From Schistocephalus solidus (Eukaryota; Platyhelminthes; Cestoda; Diphyllobothriidea; Diphyllobothriidae): DNA of 64,000 nt. Below are positions 56,776-64,000 of this stretch, in pieces. Position numbers and translations under genes: made by a program. Below the pieces are notes generated by a model, which searched no databases, was not told the DNA's origin, and saw only the letters and a program-made list of their open reading frames with translations. Position 1 is the first letter of the stretch. Each line of letters opens with the position of its first letter. The stretch spans positions 1 through 64,000 of the forward strand of contig WEDG01000704.1 in assembly GCA_017591395.1 (NCBI GenBank), in the 5' to 3' direction.

Positions 56776-57399
56776 CAGTTTACAGGCGAAGTAAAAAGGG
56801 ATATACAGAAGGGGGTCGAGCTGACAGTGAAAAAACTCCTGATCTTTCTTTAAAGTGTTTTCAGGAGAAAAAACTGCAGCTTATTGAACGCATTAAAGTT
56901 CAGGACAGGGAAGTGTTGACACAGGTGCACGGTTTTGTCCTTCTCCTTTCAGTGTTGTGGATCTGGTATTCTGTACTAGCAGCAGGTATTCCGGCAAATG
57001 GCTGCTCGCTGTTGACGGAGAAATAACCCGATTACGGACTACAGAGCCAGCAATATTGCTTTCAGCATGAAGTCCGGCACAGGTTTCAGATTGATTGGAC
57101 GCCATCAGAATGGAAGAGAGCTTCCAGAGAATCAGCACCCAAAATTCGTGGAAGGTGTCCTGAATGTAGAAAACTAGTGACAGCTCTCGTAAACAAGTGA
57201 TAGATTTGCTAAATTTTGATGCTTATGAGTAGCTTATTCTAGTATGATATAGCGTTTACCGAAAAAAACTGACGGTATCTAACGGTGCGTGCCAAATGAA
57301 AAAATAAAAATACATCTCTATGGTTGGTGTGCCGAGAGTGGTCGAGCTGTCTCAGGGATAGAAGGGGGTTAAAGTTAAAACTGTTTAAAAGTTTAAACA

Positions 57400-59960
57400 G
57401 GAAAAATAGTCCCTTCTATAATCTACGAAGCCACAATGTGTCAAGGCTTTGAAGCTCACAGCGTTGTTGGTAGGACAGGTTACTGTGCTCTGAAGTGAAA
57501 ACTCTTTTAGTAAAGATGTGATGGACTGAAGCTATCTTCCTCCGTTCACTCGCGGGCAAAAGGCTAAATAGAAACAAGCAGTATTCCAGACTAGGTCTGA
57601 CATACATTTTATAAAGGTTGATTCTTATATTGACGGTTTTAAAATTTCTGTGATTAAACCCAGTAGTTTGGCGTGCTATCGAGACCATCAGGGCGCAGTA
57701 ATCTGAAAGATTAAGACTACTAGAATATGATATGCCCAGATCCTTTAAAACTCTGGGCACATTTCGATCGTTACCGTCTATGCTTGGGTGTGGCTGACGG
57801 TTGTCGCCAATAACCAAAACGGAGCACTTGTGCCAAGAACGCGAAAGGCGCAATGTGTGACACCATTGAGCGAAGGCCTGAAAATCCTATTTTAAGAGCT
57901 CAAGCACGACGTTGCGATCGACCGGTTTATATCGAAAGGCAACTTTTAAATCATCAGCGTAAATAAAGGGCCTAGCATACTGAAAAAAATCAGGAACATC
58001 TTTCAAAAAAGGCAAAATAGAAGCGGGCCGAGTACGCTACTCTGAATAACTCCACTCCTCACGTGCGTGGGGTTGGAGATTACATCGAAAAATTTTAACT
58101 CGCTATGCGCGAGCATTCAAATAGGAGGATATTAAGTTCAGAAGCCTTTTACCTATGCCGAAGGAGGTAAGTTTCAGCAGGAGGAGATCATGATCAACAC
58201 GATCAAAAGCCTTCGTGAAATCGAAGTAAACGGTGTAAAATTCAAAACAGCTGTCTTTAGACTGTAACAGAGGATAAAAATAAGAGAGCTGGCAGGTGTC
58301 ACAAGATATTTTTTCGAGATACCCGTGCTAAACCGCATTAAGAAGGTTATTCTCTGTTAGTTGACGCATCAGCTCGTCTTTAATCAATGTCTATAAGACC
58401 TTAGAGGCTGCTGGCAGTGTATATATTGGCCTAAATTTGTCAAATGACGTCGTTCGGCCGTGTTTATGTTTAGGCAGAATGAGCGATTCCTTCCATAAAA
58501 CAAGGAAGGTTTCACTTTCAAGAACAAGATTAAATATCTTATATAGAAGTGACCGAATTTTATCATTTGCATCCGCCTTTAGAACGTTGAATGGGATGCC
58601 ATCTGGTCCAGGACTGTAAGATTGACGAGAACGCAAAATGGCTACTGTCACGTCCCAGAGGGTATAAGTTATGTTGTCGAGGATGTTACTGGTTCAAACC
58701 CAGATGTTTGGAAAGGGGGCAACCAAACGTAAACTGAAAAATCTAGACAAGAACGCATTGAAGCTATCAGCCACAACTTAGCATCAGCTATAGGGTTTCC
58801 AAAAGCATCTTGCAGTAGATGGTACTAAGTTTTTCTGTGCGCTTTTTCTGTGTGCGAAAAGAGTTTTGCACCATTTAAAGAAGAGATCTCGGCAAAGTTA
58901 ACCTCTTCAGCTAGTCGTTTTTTGTCAGAGAGCCTCCTAGCCTCTTAAAGATTTGTTGGATCAAGGACAGGACGGAAGTGTCATTAAGTAGATGAAAACG
59001 ATGTGAGAGTCTACGCAGTCTAAGGCGGAATGATAAAGAGAGATAGACTTCGTCCTTGTCATTAATTATTTTCTTACGGGGAACAAAACATGAAATGAGT
59101 AGACTAAGAACTAGGTAGAATATATCATTACAAACATTCACATCCAAACATAGAAAGAACTTAGTCCAATCATGAAAATTAAGATGTGTTAGTAATTTCC
59201 CCATATTTTCTGATCGGAAATTATGGAAAAAAACTATTTTTTAGAAAACGTTTCATCAGCCTCGATTTCAAGTGTTGAAAGAGCTATAGCATGGTTTGAA
59301 CTAAAAAGTGGGTCTAAAGGTGAAACTGACAATGGCTGACAACCTCTGCATAAAATAAGATGAAGAATTTTTGATCCTTGGGTGGGAAAATCAACTAACT
59401 GATCCCACTTGCCAGTATCTATGGCCTCAAGCAATTTTTGAAATTTGCAGGACAAGAAGTTGGAAACCAATGAACTTCAGGAAGATTGAAGTCACCTGCA
59501 ATCAAGCAGTACTTCATATTTAGGTCGACTGCAGCCTGAAATGCCTGTGATGGACGAAGATCATAATCCTCGCTTGCATTTGGGTGGCGATAGACACAAC
59601 CAACGAGTACAGATTAGTTATCATTTAGAACTACTCGGAGTCAACAGCTCTCTTCTGCTGTGGTAAATTGTCGCTAACCCAATGGCAGAAAATTAAGTGG
59701 CTGCCTAATATAGATGCAGCTTCCTCCGCCACGGCCCTCGTGTCGATCGTTACGAATATAATCATTCCCTAGGATATTGCGTTCAGAGTCGGATTCACAG
59801 CGTGTTGCCCATGTCTTTGTAATTATTACAATACCGGGGCGTTGGATAAAACAAGAGTCTGGAGCCAACATTTCCTTCAGTATTGCATTCAATTCAGCCG
59901 TTTGTTTTTCCATATTGCGAACAATTTGATCAACAATATAATCGACTTTTTTCCTAGTTG
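57400..59960 (-). mobile_element. Non-LTR retrotransposon with endonuclease and RT (copy 1 of the 57-64 kb cluster)
   Basis: Endonuclease pieces are at 59913-59674 (IVIITKTWATRCESD, GRGGGSCIYIRQPLN) and 59470-59234. RT runs from 58651-58391 (SYSPGPDGIPFNVLKADA) to motif A at about 58236-58187 (YFDFTKAFDRVDHD) and an intact IYADDLKVAFRYK at about 57968-57945. The thumb is at 57853-57416 (YVRPSLEYCLFLF; SLDTLWLRRL). Frames are broken in several places. The Trp of ETW is kept but the Glu is Lys in TKTW, which would damage the endonuclease. Confidence 0.82.
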
Positions 59961-59999
59961 TTTGGTTACAGCGTACTGAAAAGTTTTTACCACATTGGC

Positions 60000-61090
60000 C
60001 AGTGAGACGCTTAAGATTCCTCTAGAGTTCAGCAGAAGAAAGCCGTAGAGAAGGTATGGACGAAGAGGTAAAAAGCTGACTAAAAAACAAATCATTTAGT
60101 CTGCAAATCTCACTTTTTATTAAGACTTTAACCTCCTTAAGACAGCCATGGAGGCCTAGCTCGTAGATAAGGGAAGAAATTCTGTCAGTTCGAACCCAAA
60201 CTGTATCAAAAGAACAACAAATATTAAAAATTTCTTTTGAAAATGTTGCTAGGAAGCTGGAACACGACTCAACATTGGATTGACTGAGAAAGACGGGGAA
60301 AGTATATGATATACAAGTCTGGAGAAGTAAAATGTTTTCCAGGGATGTGTCGCGAACCGTAACTTTCCTTTCGGGTTTGAGTAGCAGCGCACGCGTAGAA
60401 GCGGAGTAAATTTTTGGAAGGCCTAATAAAAGAGAGTGATCGAAACCAGACAATGGAGCTCTGTTCTTAACAAGGAAGAACTTGGATTGGTTAGACAAAA
60501 CGTGATCAAGAGGGGCATCACCGCGAGTATTAAAGGAAACAAGGTCATCAAAGCCTAATAACGTAAACGGACGAAAATTCACACGATTAAAATCACCACA
60601 TAAGACAATAAGATGCTCGCAGGACAATAAAGCAATTTTTCTTAAAGAAAGTCAAAAACCGGTTAAGCGCACCTTCACAGGTAGAGCGGGAAATTAGATA
60701 CTAACAAATATAATGCCCTTGAATGTATATAAAATCGGGGCTTACAGATGACAGTGATAACGTTTATCAAATCCTCAAAGTATGAAAATAAGGACTTACA
60801 GTTAATACACCAATCCTTATTAACCAAAATAGCCACCCCACTGCCTCTACTGGAGGATAAAGGTTTTCAATCTGCTCGAAAGCAACAGAAAGACGGGGGC
60901 TAATTAGCTGTGCGTCAATGTCACTGTTTAACCATGTCTCTTGAAGACAAATCACTTGAGTCTTACTATGTTTTTTTTTCAACAAAATTAACTCCATATC
61001 ATGAGTTTTGGTGAAGATTGAACGACAATTTGTTGAAAGAAAGCCTGAAATTGACAGTTTGTCTTTCGGTTGATGCTTCAAGGCGAGTTG
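60000..61090 (-). mobile_element. Non-LTR retrotransposon endonuclease fragment (copy 2 of the cluster)
   Basis: The frames 61081-60767 (STNCRSIFTKTHDMELILLK, VICLQETWLNSD) and 60627-60022 (LIVLCGDFNRVN, LDHVLSNQSKF, FDHSLLLG) give an APE-type endonuclease and the following linker, of a different subfamily from copy 1. It stops at about 60000 just before the endonuclease of copy 1 starts, so its RT is missing. Confidence 0.78.
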
Positions 61091-61439
61091 CCAACCACAG
61101 TGGTGTTTTTTTGGCTGCGCAGGTTTTTGTTGCTAAAAGCGTGAAGCCGTGAGCACGGTGCAATCACACATCCGACAAATTGGCCGAAAAGTGCAACAGC
61201 TGGCTTCATGGAAATTATTCGGAAAATTTAGCAGTTTACGTGCATTCAAAAAGGTGCTAGCGTAGTGTAGAGATGACCTTATAAACATAGTTCAAACAAA
61301 CAAATAAACGTAAAAAGACAGAATATCAAAGAAAAATAGGGGAGAGGAGCGTACAGTTTCAGAAAATATTCTCATGAATGGATAGCAAACAAAAATGGCG
61401 GCTCAAATTCAAAGCCCACCTAGACAATAAAAAGAGTCC

Positions 61440-62600
61440 TTTCTGCACTCGCCGAAACCATAAGGGGTCAATGTTTACAAGCCCACAGCGTTCTTGATAC
61501 GACAGATTATGGTGCTCCAACGATAAAATACTTTTCGTGAAGAACTGTTAGACCGATTTTTTTCTTCCATTCGCTAGCGCGTAGAAGGCTTAATAGAAAC
61601 GAGCAGTATTCTAGGTCATGTCTAACGTACATTTTATAAAAACGGAGTTTAATATCAATATTTGTAAAATTTCGGAGGATAAACCCGTCAGTTCTGCGTG
61701 CTTATGAGACAATCAGGGCACAATACTCTGAAAGATTGAGACCGTTGGAATATGATATGCCCAAATCCTTAACAATGCCAGGCACATTTAGATCGTGGCC
61801 ATATATGCTTATTTGAGGCTTATGGTCGTCACCAACAACCATAACGGAACAATTGAGCCAAGAAAGGGAAAGGTGCCATGTGCAGCACCACTGGGCGAAG
61901 GCCTTGAAATTATTTTTTTATAGATCAAGCAAGGTGTCGTGATCTGCCGGCTTTTATCGATAGGCAACTTTTAAATCATTGGCATACAAAAAGGGCCTAC
62001 CATTCCGAAATAAACCTGGCACATCATTGACAAAAGCACAAAATAAAAGCGAGCCTAGCACACTACCCTGAATAACTCCACTCCTCACACGTGCCGAGTT
62101 TGAGATAGCATTGGAGATCTAAACATGTTGTCTAAGAGAACTCAGGTAAGAAGATATCAAGCTCAGACATTTACCACATATACCGAAAGAGGAGAGTTTC
62201 AGGAGAAGAAGGGCATGGTCAACACGATCGAAGGCCTTGGTGAAATCGAAAAAGACTGTGTAAAGTGTAAAGCCATTAGCCCTGGATTTCATAACGTGAT
62301 CAAAGAAAGAGAGCTGACAGGTGTCACAAGACCTTGTTTTGAGGATCCCATGATGCGCTGCACGCAGAAGGTTATTCTCAGTTTAATGAAACATCATCTT
62401 ATCTTTGATCAAGGTCTCCCGGATTTTCGAAGCTGCAGACATTGTGTTGATTGGCCAAAAATCGTCAAATGACGTAGATTGGCCGTGTTTGGATATAGGC
62501 AGAATGTGCGATTCCTTCCATACAAAAGAAAAGTTTCACTTTCAAGAGCAAGATTAAATATCTTATTAAGAATTTAGAACTTATATTTGGCAAGCACGGC
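61440..62600 (-). mobile_element. Non-LTR retrotransposon RT fragment (copy 3 of the cluster)
   Basis: The minus strand matches copy 1 over the RT palm and thumb: VFFDFTKAFDRVDH at about 62262-62215 and LYAND at about 61990-61970, where the catalytic YADD has become YAND. Similarity ends at about 62600, which is a 5' truncation. The open frame on the opposite strand at 62125-62472 is a shadow of it. Confidence 0.72.
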
Positions 62601-62619
62601 AAGGCACTGTCTAAGCAAA

Positions 62620-64000
62620 CATTAGAGACAAAATAAAGTTATGACAATGTATGCAGATAAAATGTACAAAAAAATAACTTGTCCTGCTATGTCAACAGTT
62701 AGTGATGTTTTGAAATTAATGGTGAACTATAAAAAAAATAGGCAGTGAAAAAAATCCTTCCTTAAAATGGAGGCAGAGTTCAATTGGCCTTCATTTTGAA
62801 TAGAAGTTATGAGAAAAAACTGCATAGGAAAAAATGCTCAGGTGGTAGAGTAGGGTTATACTGCAGTAGCAGATGATTCTTTCTTGATCAGTTAGGCGTA
62901 TGAAACAAAATCTCATGAAAATGCGTCAATGAAATTAAGTCCTCACCATCTTAGGATCCAGAATGGAATTCTGATGATGGTTAGTATCCAAAGAAACGGT
63001 AGCATTTTAGACTGTGGACCACCGAATGTGAACGTCCGAATGACGTCATAGTTTGGAGGACGGGTGATATAAGGAGACTTCATAGTTCATGGGCGACTCG
63101 AGGTAGCGAAAATATAGTTTCAAGAGGGTCGCTTAAATTCCCGATGGTCCTTTCTCCGAGTCATGGGGAAAGCTACTGGGAAAAGAGGAAGAAAATAAAA
63201 GGTTAATAGAATCAGTGTTAAGATAAATGTGCAGTCTTCGCTTGAATGCAGATAGACTAGTTAACGACCTTATTTCAATTGGCAAGTTATTCCAAAGAAA
63301 ACTATACCTAGAAGCAAAGAAGAGAGAGCGTTTACACGTGGAGGATGCAGGGAGAGGTATAATAAGTGCAGAATTTCTCAGGTTATAAGGAAGACTAACC
63401 GGGGTAATGACAGAAAGCTTGGGAAGAGTTAAGCTTTTATTAAGTCGGAAAAGGAGACAAAAGCCTGCTTCCAGTCTCCTGACCCAAAGAAATTTTAGCT
63501 TCGTTAGCTGGCATCTTTTTGAGTAGGAAGTAGTTGAAAGAGTCGGAAATAGGAGTTTTTTTGTGAAATGTGTTTGGACATTTTCAATTTTTGAACGGCT
63601 AGATTCGTTCATCAAACCGAATAAAGGACAGCAAAATTCAAGAATGGGAAGTACAAACATACGATAAAATCTTAATTTAATTTCAGGAAGGTAGAAATTA
63701 TAAGAAATTAAGCCGCAAATCTGAGCAGCTTTGGCCGTAATTCTATCAGCATGAGGCGAAAGATCGAATTTATTGGTACAGCTTGAGCCCAAGACCTTGA
63801 TGGAGGATCATTCAATCACAGGGCAACCTTTAAAAATAGGAGATTGCGGCAGCCTTACAGGCCCAAAACTCATGTAGCGACACTTAGTAGGTGAGAACTC
63901 CATTAGCCAAGTGGAGCTCCAGGCCGAAAGAGCGTCTAAGTCTGAATGAATTTGTTCTAGGCACCGTTAGGTTGTAGAGTTAGAGAAGAAATACACGAAT
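62620..64000 (-). mobile_element. Non-LTR retrotransposon RT C-terminus (copy 4, runs off the window)
   Basis: From the window end: LEQIHSDLDALSAWSSTWLM, FSPTKCRYMSFGPVRL, then the 219-residue frame 63792-63133 with LSPHADRITAKAAQICGL, MFVLPILEFCCPLFGL and FLWVRRLEAGFCLLFRLNKS. It is the same family as the element at 1500-4386. The 3' UTR continues to about 62620. Its palm and endonuclease would lie beyond the window. Confidence 0.83.

Noticed and set aside
62125..62472. 115-codon plus-strand open frame
   Set aside because: It is antisense to the RT of the minus-strand retrotransposon, which carries the recognised motifs.
1..64000. CRISPR array, operons or bacterial ribosome binding sites
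   Set aside because: No regularly spaced short repeats or compact gene runs were seen; the genes have spliceosomal introns.

Overview
The window looks like nuclear DNA of a parasitic flatworm, most likely a tapeworm of the diphyllobothriid type (Spirometra/Dibothriocephalus-like). That placement is an inference from family recognition; no search was run. The reasons are two interrupted eukaryotic housekeeping genes, a very high density of decayed non-LTR retrotransposons, a retrotransposon with fused C2H2 zinc fingers that I associate with tapeworm genomes, a Penelope-like element, tRNA-derived SINEs and degenerate TTAGGG-like tracts. There is no sign of bacterial or organellar organisation.

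Only two host genes can be supported. The first, on the plus strand at 9329-16724, is GET3/ASNA1, the tail-anchored-protein targeting ATPase. It has four exons giving 343 residues, with the P-loop, the switch motifs and the CxxC zinc motif intact. Its 6.15-kb first intron contains retrotransposon and SINE remnants. The second, on the minus strand at 45930-51327, is IWS1/Spn1, the SPT6-interacting transcription elongation factor. I assemble it from five exons (599 residues), including a 57-nt exon at 48936-48992 and, less certainly, an 8-nt first coding exon. No functional link between the two genes is visible.

Layout: 1-6925, three plus-strand non-LTR fragments, two with the reverse-transcriptase core deleted; 9.3-16.7 kb, GET3; 18.3-24.3 kb, a long inverted repeat (arms about 1288 bp, nearly identical) enclosing a MITE-like element with telomere-like sequence and a TAC microsatellite; 24.3-29.6 kb, a CR1-like endonuclease fragment and a nearly complete zinc-finger retrotransposon, both minus; 30-34.7 kb, a SINE, a Penelope-like element, another SINE and a decayed plus-strand copy of the zinc-finger element; 37-41.5 kb, a small inverted repeat and then a second long inverted repeat (arms 1.42-1.49 kb); 41.5-43.5 kb, an RTE-like element starting at the end of that repeat; 45.9-51.3 kb, IWS1; 51.3-57.3 kb, mostly featureless; 57.3-64 kb, four non-LTR fragments all on the minus strand.

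No complete new functional system was found. The features best worth a second look are the two long inverted repeats whose right ends each coincide with a broken retrotransposon, the telomere-like MITE family, and the decaying retrotransposon-borne zinc-finger array. Coordinates of retroelements are approximate to some tens of bases; exon coordinates of the two genes were worked out to the base from splice sites and reading-frame phase.
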